DNA of 64,000 nt from an uncultured Kocuria sp. (GTDB lineage Bacteria; Actinomycetota; Actinomycetes; Actinomycetales; Micrococcaceae). The stretch is from positions 124,001 to 188,000 of the forward strand of contig NZ_CANMRA010000001.1 in assembly GCF_947500125.1 (NCBI RefSeq), given 5' to 3'. Position numbers and translations under genes: made by a program. Shown here piece after piece: positions 18,133 to 26,912 of this stretch. Under the pieces are notes generated by a model. That model was given only the letters and a program-made list of their open reading frames with translations, was not told the origin of the DNA and did not search any database. The first letter of the stretch is position 1. Each line of letters starts with the position of its first letter.

Positions 18133-18973
18133 GGACCTGCCCCTGGCCGGACGGGTGGTGGGCGTGACCGCGCACCGACGCTCCGAGGACCAGATCGCGG
18201 CCCTCGAGCGTCGCGGCGCCCGCGTGCTGCACGCCCCCGCGCTGCGGGTGGAGCCGGTCGGCGAGGACGCCGGGCTGGCGGCCGCCTCCCGGGCGATGTT
18301 CGAGGCCCGCCCGGACCTGGTGCTGCTGACCACGGGCTATGGACTGCGCCGCTGGCACGACGCCGCGGTGGCCCAGGGCTTCGACGCCGACCTGCTGCTG
18401 TGCCTGCGCGAGGCCGCCGTCTACGTGCGCGGGCCCAAGGGCCGGGGCGCGGTGCGCGGCCTGGGCCTCGAGGACGCCGGGATGTCCGCGGACGAGACCA
18501 CCGCCGGACTCGTGGACCTGGTCCTGGCCGAGCACGGCGGGGACCTCACCGGGCGCACGATCGGCCTGCAGCTGCACGGGATCGCCGACGTGGTCCAGCG
18601 CCGCCGGCTCACCGACGCCGGGGCCCGGGTGCTGACCGTGACCCCCTACCGGTGGGCCTCCGCCGACGACGCCGGTCAGGTGCCGGTGCTCGTGCGCGAG
18701 GCCGCCGCCGGGCGGGTGGACGCCGTGACGTTCACCGCCGCCCCGGCCGTGGACGCCCTCTTCAGCACGGCGGAGGAGCTGGGGCTGCACGAGGAGCTGC
18801 TGGCCGCGTTCCGCGCGGGGATGCTCGCCGCGACCGTGGGGCCCGTGACGGCCGCGCCGCTGCTGGAGCTCGGGATCGAGCCGCTCGTGCCCGAGCGGTT
18901 CCGGATGGGCGCGATGCTCAAGCAGCTCACGGAGGCCCTCTCTGGGACGGGAACCGACGACGACGCACAGTAG
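18122..18973 (+). CDS. hemD: Uroporphyrinogen-III synthase
   Basis: A 283-residue HEM4-family protein that would cyclise hydroxymethylbilane to uroporphyrinogen III, the substrate of the overlapping cobA product. It has two Rossmann-like lobes, with LTTGYGLRRW, VYVRGPKGRGAVRGLGL and TFTAAPAVDAL as typical segments. The ATG lies inside the end of cobA, so the two are translationally coupled. HemD sequences are poorly conserved, so the call rests on fold-level motifs and context. Confidence 0.85.
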   Translation: MAAEDLPLAGRVVGVTAHRRSEDQIAALERRGARVLHAPALRVEPVGEDAGLAAASRAMFEARPDLVLLTTGYGLRRWHDAAVAQGFDADLLLCLREAAVYVRGPKGRGAVRGLGLEDAGMSADETTAGLVDLVLAEHGGDLTGRTIGLQLHGIADVVQRRRLTDAGARVLTVTPYRWASADDAGQVPVLVREAAAGRVDAVTFTAAPAVDALFSTAEELGLHEELLAAFRAGMLAATVGPVTAAPLLELGIEPLVPERFRMGAMLKQLTEALSGTGTDDDAQ

Positions 18974-19291
18974 GCGCCCCGACCGCGGCCGCACGCGGGC
19001 GCAGGACGATTGCGGGGGCGCGCCGGAGCGGGGGTCAGGGGAACCGGGGGTACCCCGACGCACCCCTGCGACCGCTCAGCAACCGCCGACGTCGCAGGTC
19101 AGGCGGACCTTCGGTCCGCGTGCACTGAATGTAGCAGAATGTTCCGGATTAGCGAACACTTTCCTGATGTAATGGTGACGGAATGGTCACGGCCGCCGGG
19201 CTCGGCGGTGCTCTCCACCGGGCCTCGGGCGGACGTTCCGGCGGCGGCCGGTAGGCTGGGCGCGACCCGCCCGACCGTCGAAAGGCCGCCC
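18974..19291. promoter_or_regulatory. hemD-deoC intergenic region
   Basis: A small hairpin GCGGACC-TTC-GGTCCGC (19103-19119) may end the cobA-hemD transcript. Just after it, TGTTC-N9-GAACA (19140-19158) is a dyad that could be an operator for deoC. No gene is visible. Confidence 0.35.
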
Positions 19292-19945
19292 GTGACCACC
19301 CCCCAGCTCGCCCCGTACGTCGACCACACGCTGCTCAAGCCGGAGGCCTCCCGCAAGCAGATCGCCGCCCTGTGCGCGGAGGCCCATGAGTACGGCTTCG
19401 CCTCGGTGTGCACCAACCCGGTGTGGACCGGCTTCGTGCGGGAGCAGCTGGCGGGCAGCGACGTGCTGACCTGCGCGGTGGTCGGCTTCCCGCTGGGCGC
19501 CTCCGCCACGGAGGTCAAGGCCTTCGAGACGGCCACGGCCGTGGCCGCCGGGGCCGAGGAGATCGACATGGTCATCGACATCGCCGCCGCTCGCGCCGGC
19601 GAGCGCGAGCGGGTCGAGGCGGACGTGCGCGCCGTCGCCGAGGCCGCCCACCGGGGCGGGGCCCGGCTCAAGGTGATCATCGAGACGTGCCTGCTGACCG
19701 ACGAGCAGAAGGTCCTCGCCTGCGAGGCCGCCGTGGCGGCAGGCGCGGACTACGTGAAGACCTCCACGGGCTTCTCGACCGCCGGAGCCACCGTGGCGGA
19801 CGTCCGCCTGATGCGGGCGACCGTGGGCCCGGACATCGGGGTGAAGGCCTCCGGCGGGATCCGCACCCGCGAAGACGCCCTGGCGATGATCGAGGCCGGC
19901 GCCTCCCGGATCGGCGCCAGCAGCGGTCCCGCGCTGCTGGGCTGA
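19292..19945 (+). CDS. deoC: Deoxyribose-phosphate aldolase
   Basis: A 217-residue class I aldolase that splits 2-deoxyribose-5-phosphate into glyceraldehyde-3-phosphate and acetaldehyde during deoxynucleoside catabolism. [11 protein letters not shown] opens the protein, EIDMVIDI holds the catalytic Asp region, YVKTSTGFS contains the Schiff-base lysine, and [10 protein letters not shown] the second lysine. The GTG at 19292 has GAAAGG upstream and gives the usual family length (about 220), so the track's longer N-terminus was dropped. It stands alone and is followed by a strong hairpin. Confidence 0.93.
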   Translation: MTTPQLAPYVDHTLLKPEASRKQIAALCAEAHEYGFASVCTNPVWTGFVREQLAGSDVLTCAVVGFPLGASATEVKAFETATAVAAGAEEIDMVIDIAAARAGERERVEADVRAVAEAAHRGGARLKVIIETCLLTDEQKVLACEAAVAAGADYVKTSTGFSTAGATVADVRLMRATVGPDIGVKASGGIRTREDALAMIEAGASRIGASSGPALLG

Positions 19946-19978
19946 TATGGGGTTCCTGCTTGTCAAGAGGGCAGGGTG

Positions 19979-20014
19979 AAGCGGGGCACTCATTGATCGG
20001 TGAGTGCCCCGCTT
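19979..20014 (+). terminator. deoC terminator hairpin
   Basis: A perfect 14-base stem (AAGCGGGGCACTCA / TGAGTGCCCCGCTT) with an 8-base loop lies 33 bases after the deoC stop. There is no clear U-tract. It also sits at the edge of the IS110 element, so it may have been the insertion target or could block read-through from it. Confidence 0.6.
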
Positions 20015-20252
20015 CGTCGTTCACGGTGGGGTGGGGGTGGTCTCTGCGGGCGTGTTGTCTCGACGCGTGGTCAGTCTGATATCCGCGGGTTGGTGACCGC
20101 ATGACGCTGGTTTCGGCGCGAGGAGCGATGCTGGTCTGAGGTCGAGCGTGGCCACGAGGATCTCGTGACTGCTCACAGCCCACTCGCTGGTCTCCTCGGC
20201 GCGCGGCACGCAGGAGATTCCCCGTGACCGGGTCCGTGAACGGGTCTGTGGG
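20015..20252 (-). other. IS110 downstream non-coding end (candidate)
   Basis: About 240 bases with no ORF separate the IS110 transposase stop from the deoC hairpin. IS110-family elements carry long non-coding ends, one of which encodes the bridge (seeker) RNA. TGGGGGTGG near 20036 has a weak inverted partner (GGGGGTAG) beyond the other end near 21465, which might mark sub-terminal repeats. The exact boundary is not visible. Confidence 0.35.
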
Positions 20253-21359
20253 TCAGGCCTCCATGGTCGCCAGCGACCAGCACCAGCCGGCCAGCTCTCG
20301 AGCGATCGCGGTGTTCGCGACCGTGTGACGCTTCTTGTGCTCGCTGAGCACCTGCCAGCGGTGATGCAGCCGCCGGTTGCCCGCGTCCGCGCGTTCGGCC
20401 ACGGCTGCCGGTGCCAGGGCCCACCGGTCCCGCATCGTCTTGCCCGGCCGGTACTGGGGCTTGTGGTGCCAGGCGGCCTCGATCAGCAGCCGGCGGGCGT
20501 GAGCGTTGCCGGTCTTGGTGATCCGGCCCTGGGAACGGGTCTGCCCGGAGGAGTGCTCCGAGGGCACCAGCCCGAGGTAGGAGGCGATGTTGCGACCCGT
20601 GAAGCGGTCCCAGTCGCCGATCTCCACCGCCAGGGAGAACGCGGTCAGGGTCGAGATCCCGCGCAGGCAGGCCAGGCGCCGGGTGGTCGTGGTCCACGCG
20701 GAGTCGGCGGCCAGGGCCAGGATCTTCGCGTCCAACCGGTCCCGGCGGGCCAGGGCGTGGGCGACCGCGTCGGAGTAGTCGTCGAACACGCTGCGGGAGA
20801 GCTCACCGAACACGGCGCTGTCCTGGCGGGCCATCTGCTGCATCCAGGCCTCGTGCTTCCCGGTCCATGCCTCACCACCGGTGTAGATGTGGCCGTGGCG
20901 CAACAGGAACTTCCCCAGCCGGTGACGGGCGCTCATCAGGTCCCGGCGCACGTCGTCCCGGGCCCGCACCAGGTCCCGTGCCACCTCGCGGGACCGGTCG
21001 GGGACCGTGACCTCGGTGATGTCGTCATTGCGGGCCAGCCGGGCCAGCAGCCAGGCGTCGTTCTTGTCGGTCTTGACCCTCTCCCCGGAAGGCCGCAACA
21101 GCTTCGAGGGCGCTGCGACCTGGACCCGATGGCCGGCCTCGATCAGGGTCCGGGCGAGCTCGTAACCGGTCGGTCCGGCCTCATAGGTCACCTGGACCGG
21201 GCCGTGCTCGCGGGCCAGAGCCTCGACGAACTCGCCCACCACGACCGTGTCAGCGGCCAGGGTGTGATGCATGATCTCCCCGGTCAGGGAGTCGATCGCG
21301 CAGGCCTTCACGCTGCGGGCATGGACATCCAGTCCCAGACTTGTACGCTCGGTGAACAC
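20253..21359 (-). CDS. IS110-family transposase
   Basis: A full-length 368-residue DEDD transposase. The N-terminal RuvC-like domain begins LGLDVHARSVKACAID, with VTYEAGPTGYELA and KTDKNDAWLLARL supplying the acidic residues. The C-terminal Transposase_20 domain has CLRGISTLTAFSLAVEIGDWDRF and SGQTRSQGRITKTGNAHARRLL with the conserved serine. There is no frameshift, so it may be active. The GTG start has AGGAGG seven bases upstream, and that site lies in a long stem-loop. IS110 enzymes lack terminal inverted repeats and are guided by an RNA from a non-coding end. Confidence 0.93.
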   Translation of the reverse strand: MFTERTSLGLDVHARSVKACAIDSLTGEIMHHTLAADTVVVGEFVEALAREHGPVQVTYEAGPTGYELARTLIEAGHRVQVAAPSKLLRPSGERVKTDKNDAWLLARLARNDDITEVTVPDRSREVARDLVRARDDVRRDLMSARHRLGKFLLRHGHIYTGGEAWTGKHEAWMQQMARQDSAVFGELSRSVFDDYSDAVAHALARRDRLDAKILALAADSAWTTTTRRLACLRGISTLTAFSLAVEIGDWDRFTGRNIASYLGLVPSEHSSGQTRSQGRITKTGNAHARRLLIEAAWHHKPQYRPGKTMRDRWALAPAAVAERADAGNRRLHHRWQVLSEHKKRHTVANTAIARELAGWCWSLATMEA

Positions 21360-21360
21360 C

Positions 21361-21436
21361 GGGGCCTCCTATGCATGTCGGCACCCCGACCCACACCGGT
21401 CAGGGCGATCCACGTACTCTGCATAAGCGGGGCCCC
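21361..21436 (-). ncRNA. Structured IS110 5' end, possible bridge RNA or leader
   Basis: Immediately upstream of the IS110 start, GGGGCC (21361-21366) pairs with GGCCCC (21431-21436) and TATGCA (21370-21375) with TGCATA (21420-21425), enclosing a GC-rich loop. On the transcribed strand the AGGAGG ribosome site lies in the right arm, so the fold could hide it. The position matches where IS110-group elements encode their bridge RNA. The fold was judged by eye only. Confidence 0.4.
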
Positions 21437-21592
21437 GGCCACAAGACCCAGGCACCGCCTACCCCCATAGCGTCTGAGCCCGCTGCGCCCTCCGCGACGC
21501 ACCTCCGCGTGCTGCGCCCGAGCGACTAGACTGACCGCGACCGCCTCCGCGGCCGGCGACGGCCGCCACCACCGTGAAGAAGGATGAGATCC

Positions 21593-22033
21593 ATGGCCAA
21601 CCGAGCCCAGTCGTCCACCAGCGTCTCGGAGGACGCCGCGCCCCGCGGTCGCAGCGGCGGCGCCGACGTCCGCTCCCACTCGGGCCAGGGGCGCACGGTC
21701 AACAACCTCGTCTTCCTCGCGGTCTGCATGGCCATCATGATCGGCAGCTTCATCGCCTTTGCCAGCTACCCCAACAGCCCGCTGATCTGGATCGTCGGCC
21801 TGGGCCTCTACGCCCTGGCGCTGCTCGTGCCGGTCAGCATCCTGCAGACGAGCACCGCCAAGAAGGCCGAGGGCGGGCGCACCATCGCCATGGACGTCCC
21901 TCCGACCACGGAGGTCGCCGGCGTGCCCACCACCGCGGAGAGCTTCCCGGACCGTCCCCGGGACATCGGCGCCCGGGACGCCCAGGTCCGCTCCGAGCAC
22001 AAGGACGACACGCTGGGCAAAGCGACCCAGTAG
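21593..22033 (+). CDS. Small two-helix membrane protein, paralogue 1
   Basis: A 146-residue protein of no family I recognise. A polar Ser/Arg/Gly-rich N-terminus (about 40 residues) leads into HSGQGRTVNNLVFL and two hydrophobic helices (about 40-60 and 65-88), then a hydrophilic charged C-terminus. The ATG at 21593 is preceded by GAAGGATGAGATCC, and the next gene has almost the same leader. It is about 65-70% identical to paralogue 2, with the membrane part nearly unchanged. IS110 sits directly upstream but leaves the apparent promoter (GCGACTAGACTG) in place. Confidence 0.75.
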   Translation: MANRAQSSTSVSEDAAPRGRSGGADVRSHSGQGRTVNNLVFLAVCMAIMIGSFIAFASYPNSPLIWIVGLGLYALALLVPVSILQTSTAKKAEGGRTIAMDVPPTTEVAGVPTTAESFPDRPRDIGARDAQVRSEHKDDTLGKATQ

Positions 22034-22055
22034 TCCACCCTGCACGACGACGCAC

Positions 22056-22087
22056 GGCCCCCTCCCGCGACGGCGCGGGCGGGGGCC
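22056..22087 (+). terminator. Terminator of small membrane protein 1
   Basis: GGCCCCCTCCCGC pairs with GCGGGCGGGGGCC around a short loop, 22 bases after the stop codon. There is one mismatch region and no U-tract, as is common in GC-rich actinobacteria. Confidence 0.6.
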
Positions 22088-22123
22088 GTCGGCGTTCCGG
22101 TGGGGACGCGGTCACGCCAGGTG

Positions 22124-22175
22124 GCCACGTGAGGTAGCCACGTGAAGTAGCCACGTGAAGTGGCCACGTGAGGTC
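22124..22175. repeat. Four tandem 13-bp repeats with CACGTG cores
   Basis: Four head-to-tail units, GCCACGTGAGGTA, GCCACGTGAAGTA, GCCACGTGAAGTG and GCCACGTGAGGTC, run from 22124 to 22175. Each contains the palindrome CACGTG. The array lies about 100 bases upstream of small membrane protein 2 and is absent upstream of paralogue 1. Confidence 0.9.
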
Positions 22176-22276
22176 GTCACGGACAGCGACCGGGCTGTCG
22201 GCCCGTGCGATTAGACTGGACCCGAATGCATCGCGGCCGTCCGTGGCCGCCCCCACCGTGAAGAAGGATCGGATCC

Positions 22277-22717
22277 ATGGCCAACAGAGCCCAGTCGCCC
22301 ACCAGCACCTCGGCGGACGCGTCGACCGGCCGCAGCGGCGGCACCGTGCGCTCGCACTCGGGCCAGGGGCGCACGGTCAACAACCTCGTCTTCCTCGTGG
22401 TCTGCATGGCCATCATGATCGGCAGCTTCATCGCGTTCGCCAGCTACCCCAACAGCCCGCTGGTCTGGATCGTCGGCCTGGGTCTCTACGCCCTGGCGCT
22501 GCTCGTCCCGGTCAGCATCCTGCAGTCCAGCACCGCCAAGAAGGCCGAGGGCGGGCGCACGGTCCTCATGGACGTCCCCTCCTCCACCGAGGTGCCCGAC
22601 ATGCACCGGGGCCGCATCGCCGCCTCGTTCGACGACGGGCCCCGGGACGCCCGCGAGCGCGACGCCCGCACCGCGGCCGTCCACCACGACGACAAGTACG
22701 GCAAGGCCGCCGAGTAG
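22277..22717 (+). CDS. Small two-helix membrane protein, paralogue 2
   Basis: A 146-residue protein and a clear tandem duplicate of the gene 250 bases upstream. TVNNLVF through PVSIL with the two membrane helices is almost unchanged, and both tails have diverged (Asp/Arg/His-rich here). The leader and ribosome site (GAAGAAGGATCGGATCC) and the promoter-like GCGATTAGACTG are also duplicated. Its function is unknown; an integral cell-envelope protein is likely. It may be regulated separately because only this copy has the 13-bp repeat array upstream. Confidence 0.75.
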   Translation: MANRAQSPTSTSADASTGRSGGTVRSHSGQGRTVNNLVFLVVCMAIMIGSFIAFASYPNSPLVWIVGLGLYALALLVPVSILQSSTAKKAEGGRTVLMDVPSSTEVPDMHRGRIAASFDDGPRDARERDARTAAVHHDDKYGKAAE

Positions 22718-22874
22718 GACCGCACCGGCCGGATATGCCGGGGCCCGCACCCCGAGGGCCCAGGGGACGACGACACCGACGCCGGAGTCCCGCGCCCTGG
22801 AGACCGTCACCGCTCCGGCCCCGAGGCCGAAGTCCCTCGCACCGCAGGTCCTGACGGCGCGGGCATCCACGCAC

Positions 22875-22910
22875 AAAGGTCCCCTCCCGCACCGCGGGAG
22901 GGGACCTTTT
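22875..22910. terminator. Bidirectional terminator, small membrane protein 2 / mfd
   Basis: A perfect 16-base stem (AAAGGTCCCCTCCCGC with its complement) around an ACC loop, flanked by T residues on both strands. It lies between the convergent ends of the small membrane protein gene and mfd, and should stop both transcripts. Confidence 0.85.
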
Positions 22911-22952
22911 GGCGTGCCCGGCCGGCCGGGCCGCTGCCGGGGCGCGCCCGGC

Positions 22953-25900
22953 TCAGGCCGTGGCGGGCTCCTTCGCGAAGACGGACTCGACCACGCCGCG
23001 CGCCCACGCGAGCACCGCCCCGTCCACGAGGTCCTTGCCGCCGATCCGCTCGGTCTTGGGCTTGGGGATCAGCACCTGGGAGGTGTCGGTGCCGGGCACC
23101 GTCTTGATCTGCGCGCCCGGGTAGAGGCGGGTGAGCCGCATCTGCCGGGACTCGGGGAGATCGGCCGGGGCGAAGCGGACCATGTTGCCCTGGGCCGCGA
23201 CGTCGGTGAGGCCGGCGGCGCGGGCGGCCACCCGGAACCGGGCGACCTCGAGCAGGTTCTGGACCGGCTCGGGGACCTCGCCGTAGCGGTCCACGAGCTC
23301 GTCGGCGACCTCCTGGATCGCCTCCTCCGTGGCGGCGTTGGCGAGGTTGCGGTAGGCCTCCAGGCGCAGCCGCTCCCCCGGGACGTAGTCGTGCGGCAGG
23401 TAGGCGTTGACCGGCAGCTCGATCTTCATCTCGGTGGGACGCTCGTCCTCCTCGCCGCGGTACTCGGCGACGGCCTCGCCCACCAGGCGCAGGTACATGT
23501 CGAAGCCCACCCCGGCGATGTGCCCGGACTGCTCCCCGCCCAGCAGGTTGCCGGCGCCGCGGATCTCGAGGTCCTTGACGGCCAGCTGCATGCCGGCGCC
23601 GAGCTCGTTGTGGGCGGCGACGGCCTTGAGCCGCTCCAGCGCCGTCTCGGAGAGCGGCTTCTCGGCCTGGTACAGGAAGTAGGCGTAGGCCCGCTCCCGG
23701 CCGCGACCCACGCGCCCGCGCAGCTGGTGGAGCTGGGAGAGCCCGTAGCGGTCCGCGCCGTCGACGATCAGGGTGTTGGCGTTGGCGATGTCCAGGCCGG
23801 TCTCCACGATCGTGGTGCACACCAGGACGTCGAACTTCTTCTCCCAGAAGTCCACGATGATCTGCTCGAGCCGGGACTCGGACATCTGCCCGTGCGCCAC
23901 GGCGATCCGCGCCTCGGGCACGAGCTCGGCGATCTCCTTCGCCTTGCGCTCGATCGAGGACACCCGGTTGTGGATGTAGAACACCTGGCCCTCGCGCATG
24001 AGCTCGCGCCGCACCGCGGCGGAGACCTGCTTGTCGGTGTAGGCGCCCACGTAGGTGAGCACGGGGTGGCGCTCCTCCGGCGGGGTGGCGAGGGTGGAGG
24101 TCTCGCGGATGCCGGTCAGCGACATCTCGAGGGTGCGCGGGATCGGGGTCGCGGACATCGCCAGGACGTCCACGTTGGTGCGCATCGCCTTGAGCTTCTC
24201 CTTGTGCTCCACGCCGAAGCGCTGCTCCTCGTCGATGACCACGAGGCCCAGGTCCTTGAACTGGACCTCCTTGGACAGCAGCCGGTGCGTGCCGATCACC
24301 ACGTCGATCGACCCGTCCTTGAGCCCGGCGAGCGTCTCCTTGGTCTCCTTGGCGGACTGGAACCGGGAGAGCGCGGCCAGGCGCACCGGGAAGCCGGAGA
24401 ACCGCTCGGTGAAGGTCTCGGCGTGCTGCTGGGCGAGCAGCGTGGTGGGCACGAGCACCGCCGCCTGCTTGCCGTCCTGCACGGCCTTGAACGCCGCGCG
24501 CACGGCCACCTCGGTCTTGCCGTAGCCCACGTCCCCGGAGATCAGCCGGTCCATGGGGACCTCCCGCTCCATGTCCGCCTTGACCTCGTCGATGGTGGTC
24601 AGCTGGTCCGGGGTCTCGATGTAGGGGAACGCCTCCTCGAGCTCGCGCTGCCACGGGGTGTCCTCCGCGAAGGCGTGGCCGCGGGAGGCCATCCGCGCCG
24701 AGTACAGGCGGATCAGCTCGTTGGCGATGTCCCGGACGGCCCGCTTCGCGGCGCGCTTGGTCTTGTTCCAGTCCGTCCCGCCCATCTTGGACAGGGTCGG
24801 GGCCTCCCCGCCCACGTAGTTGGTGACCTGGTCGAGCTGGTCGGTGGGCACGAACAGGCGGTCCCGCGGGCTGTTGCGCTTGGACGGCGCGTACTCGAGC
24901 ACCAGGTACTCGCGCACGGGCTTCGGCTGCCCGGGCTTGATCATCGCCCCGGCGATGGGCCGCTGGATGAGCTCCACGAACTGGCCGATGCCGTGCTGCT
25001 CGTGCACCACGAAGTCGCCCTGGCTCAGCGCCAGCGGGTCCACGGCGTTGCGCTTGCGCCGCACCGGGAGCTTGCGCATGTCCTTGGTGGTGTACGGGCT
25101 GGCCTTGCCCAGCAGGTCCGCCTCGGTGAGCAGCACGATCCGCGGCCCGTCCAGGGCGAAGCCCTTGCCAGCCACCGCGGTGGTGAGCTCCACGATCCCG
25201 GGCTGCGGCTCCTCGGCGAGGTTCTCGCGGCGGGCGGCCGGGATCCCGGCCTCGTGCAGCAGCTCCGCGATCCGGGTCAGCGGGCCGGGGCCTTCGGTGA
25301 CGGCGACGACGCGCCAGCCGTCGGCCACCCGCCCCTGCAGGAACTCGAGCATCGCCTCGACGTCGCCGTGGAAGCCCAGCGGGTCCCGGGCGGCCACGCT
25401 GAGGGTGTCGGCGTCCGAGTCGAGCAGGGCGATGTCCTCCGCGGAGGTGTCCGCGTCCACGTCCTGGCCGGCCACCGCGTTGACGTTGAGCGCGGTGACG
25501 GCCCACCAGCCGAGACCGGTCTCCAGCGCGGTGGCCCTGGCCTCGGCGAGGGTCTGGAAGGACCCGGAGGCGAGGGTGCGCCCTTCGCCGTCGTCGGCCC
25601 GGACGGCGTGCTCGGCGGAGCTGATGTCGATGGGCGCGGACTGCCCGTCCGAGGCGGAGTCCCAGGCGGCGAGCAGGAACTCCTCGTTGGTGGCCACGAG
25701 GTCGTGGGCGCGGGTGCGGACCTTCTCGGGCTCCATGACCACCACGAGCGAGCCGGGCGGGAGCAGGGACAGCATGGGCACCAGGCCGTCCACGAGCAGG
25801 GGCGCGAGGGACTCCATGCCCTCCACGTAGATGCCGCCGGCGATCCGCTCGAGCATCGACTCGGCCCCGGGCAGCGAGTTCTTGAGCTTCGCCGCCCGGG

Positions 25901-26672
25901 ACATCACGGACGAGGTGATGAGCACCTCGCGGCACGGCGGGGCCACGAGCCGGTCCGGGTGGTCCCCGGTGGTCAGCGTGCGCTGGTCGGCGACGGCGTA
26001 CCAGCGCAGCTCATCGACCTCGTCCCCGAAGAACTCGATCCGCACCGGGTGGTCCTCGACCGGGGAGAAGACGTCGATGATCCCGCCGCGCACCGCGAAC
26101 TCCCCGCGCCGGGTCACCATGTCCACCCGGGCGTAGGCGGCCTCGGCGAGCGCGGTCACGGCGGCGTCGAAGTCAAGTTCCTCCCCGCGGGCGAAGCGCA
26201 CCGGGTCCATGTCCCCCAGGCCTTCGACGACGGGCTGGAGCACGGAGCGGACCGGTGCGGTCAGCACCCGCAGCGGGCGCTCGGTGTCCCGGCCGGCCAG
26301 CCGGCGCAGCACGTCCAGGCGGCGGCCCACGGTGTCGGAACGGGGCGAGAGCCGCTCGTGCGGCAGGGTCTCCCAGGCCGGGAACTCCGCGACCTCCTCC
26401 CCCGGCAGGTACGCGCCCAGGGCCGCGGCGAGGTCCTCGGACTCGCGGCCGGTCGCGGTCACGGCCAGCAGCACCGGGGCGCGGGAGTCGGCCGGCGCCG
26501 GGGCGTCGTCGAGGGCGCCGCGCAGCTGGGCGGTGAGCACCGCGCGCATCCCGTCCGGGGCGCTGATCACGGTCTCGGCGCTGCGCTCCCCCGGCGGCAG
26601 GCCGGCCTGGGTGCGGAGATTGGCGAAGGAGCGCTCCGCCCCGAGGGCGGCGAGCAGTCCGGACAAGGTCAT
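22953..26672 (-). CDS. mfd: Transcription-repair coupling factor Mfd
   Basis: A 1239-residue ATP-dependent translocase that removes stalled RNA polymerase and recruits UvrA to lesions. The N-terminal third is UvrB-like. A CarD-like polymerase-interaction domain follows with VVHEQHGIGQFVEL and LVLEYAPSKRN (about 540-610). The helicase motor has the Walker A-type GDVGYGKTEVA, VVIDEEQRFG, SATPIPRTL and GRVGRGRERAYAY. The C-terminal segment has SGHIAGVGFDMY. The ATG at 26672 matches the usual start (MTLSGLLAAL). It is slightly longer than E. coli Mfd (1148). Large ORFs of 885-1254 residues overlapping this and the pls gene are shadows. Confidence 0.97.
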   Translation of the reverse strand: MTLSGLLAALGAERSFANLRTQAGLPPGERSAETVISAPDGMRAVLTAQLRGALDDAPAPADSRAPVLLAVTATGRESEDLAAALGAYLPGEEVAEFPAWETLPHERLSPRSDTVGRRLDVLRRLAGRDTERPLRVLTAPVRSVLQPVVEGLGDMDPVRFARGEELDFDAAVTALAEAAYARVDMVTRRGEFAVRGGIIDVFSPVEDHPVRIEFFGDEVDELRWYAVADQRTLTTGDHPDRLVAPPCREVLITSSVMSRAAKLKNSLPGAESMLERIAGGIYVEGMESLAPLLVDGLVPMLSLLPPGSLVVVMEPEKVRTRAHDLVATNEEFLLAAWDSASDGQSAPIDISSAEHAVRADDGEGRTLASGSFQTLAEARATALETGLGWWAVTALNVNAVAGQDVDADTSAEDIALLDSDADTLSVAARDPLGFHGDVEAMLEFLQGRVADGWRVVAVTEGPGPLTRIAELLHEAGIPAARRENLAEEPQPGIVELTTAVAGKGFALDGPRIVLLTEADLLGKASPYTTKDMRKLPVRRKRNAVDPLALSQGDFVVHEQHGIGQFVELIQRPIAGAMIKPGQPKPVREYLVLEYAPSKRNSPRDRLFVPTDQLDQVTNYVGGEAPTLSKMGGTDWNKTKRAAKRAVRDIANELIRLYSARMASRGHAFAEDTPWQRELEEAFPYIETPDQLTTIDEVKADMEREVPMDRLISGDVGYGKTEVAVRAAFKAVQDGKQAAVLVPTTLLAQQHAETFTERFSGFPVRLAALSRFQSAKETKETLAGLKDGSIDVVIGTHRLLSKEVQFKDLGLVVIDEEQRFGVEHKEKLKAMRTNVDVLAMSATPIPRTLEMSLTGIRETSTLATPPEERHPVLTYVGAYTDKQVSAAVRRELMREGQVFYIHNRVSSIERKAKEIAELVPEARIAVAHGQMSESRLEQIIVDFWEKKFDVLVCTTIVETGLDIANANTLIVDGADRYGLSQLHQLRGRVGRGRERAYAYFLYQAEKPLSETALERLKAVAAHNELGAGMQLAVKDLEIRGAGNLLGGEQSGHIAGVGFDMYLRLVGEAVAEYRGEEDERPTEMKIELPVNAYLPHDYVPGERLRLEAYRNLANAATEEAIQEVADELVDRYGEVPEPVQNLLEVARFRVAARAAGLTDVAAQGNMVRFAPADLPESRQMRLTRLYPGAQIKTVPGTDTSQVLIPKPKTERIGGKDLVDGAVLAWARGVVESVFAKEPATA

Positions 26673-26912
26673 GGGTGAGCAGTCTCCTGGGACGCTGAGT
26701 GGGGTGCTGGTGGAGCACAGAGGCTGTCGGAGCCAACGTTCGCGGGTCCCAGCTTACTCCCGGGCCCCGACAGGGCCCGGTCCGGAGTGGAGAACCCGGA
26801 GCGCAGGGCCCGGAAAGCTGGACCCGGCGCCCACGGCCCGGAGGCCCGGCGCCCGCCTACCATGGGAGCACGCAACCGCCGCTGCCCATCCGCCGCTACC
26901 GAGGAGCCCTCC

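Noticed and set aside
22124-22175. CRISPR-like array
   Set aside because: The 13-base units are contiguous with no spacers and no cas genes are present.
22914-26678. 1254-codon plus-strand ORF, and a 1042-codon minus-strand ORF in another frame, over mfd
   Set aside because: Both overlap mfd and have the His/Gly/Arg/Ala/Pro-rich composition of shadow frames in GC-rich DNA.
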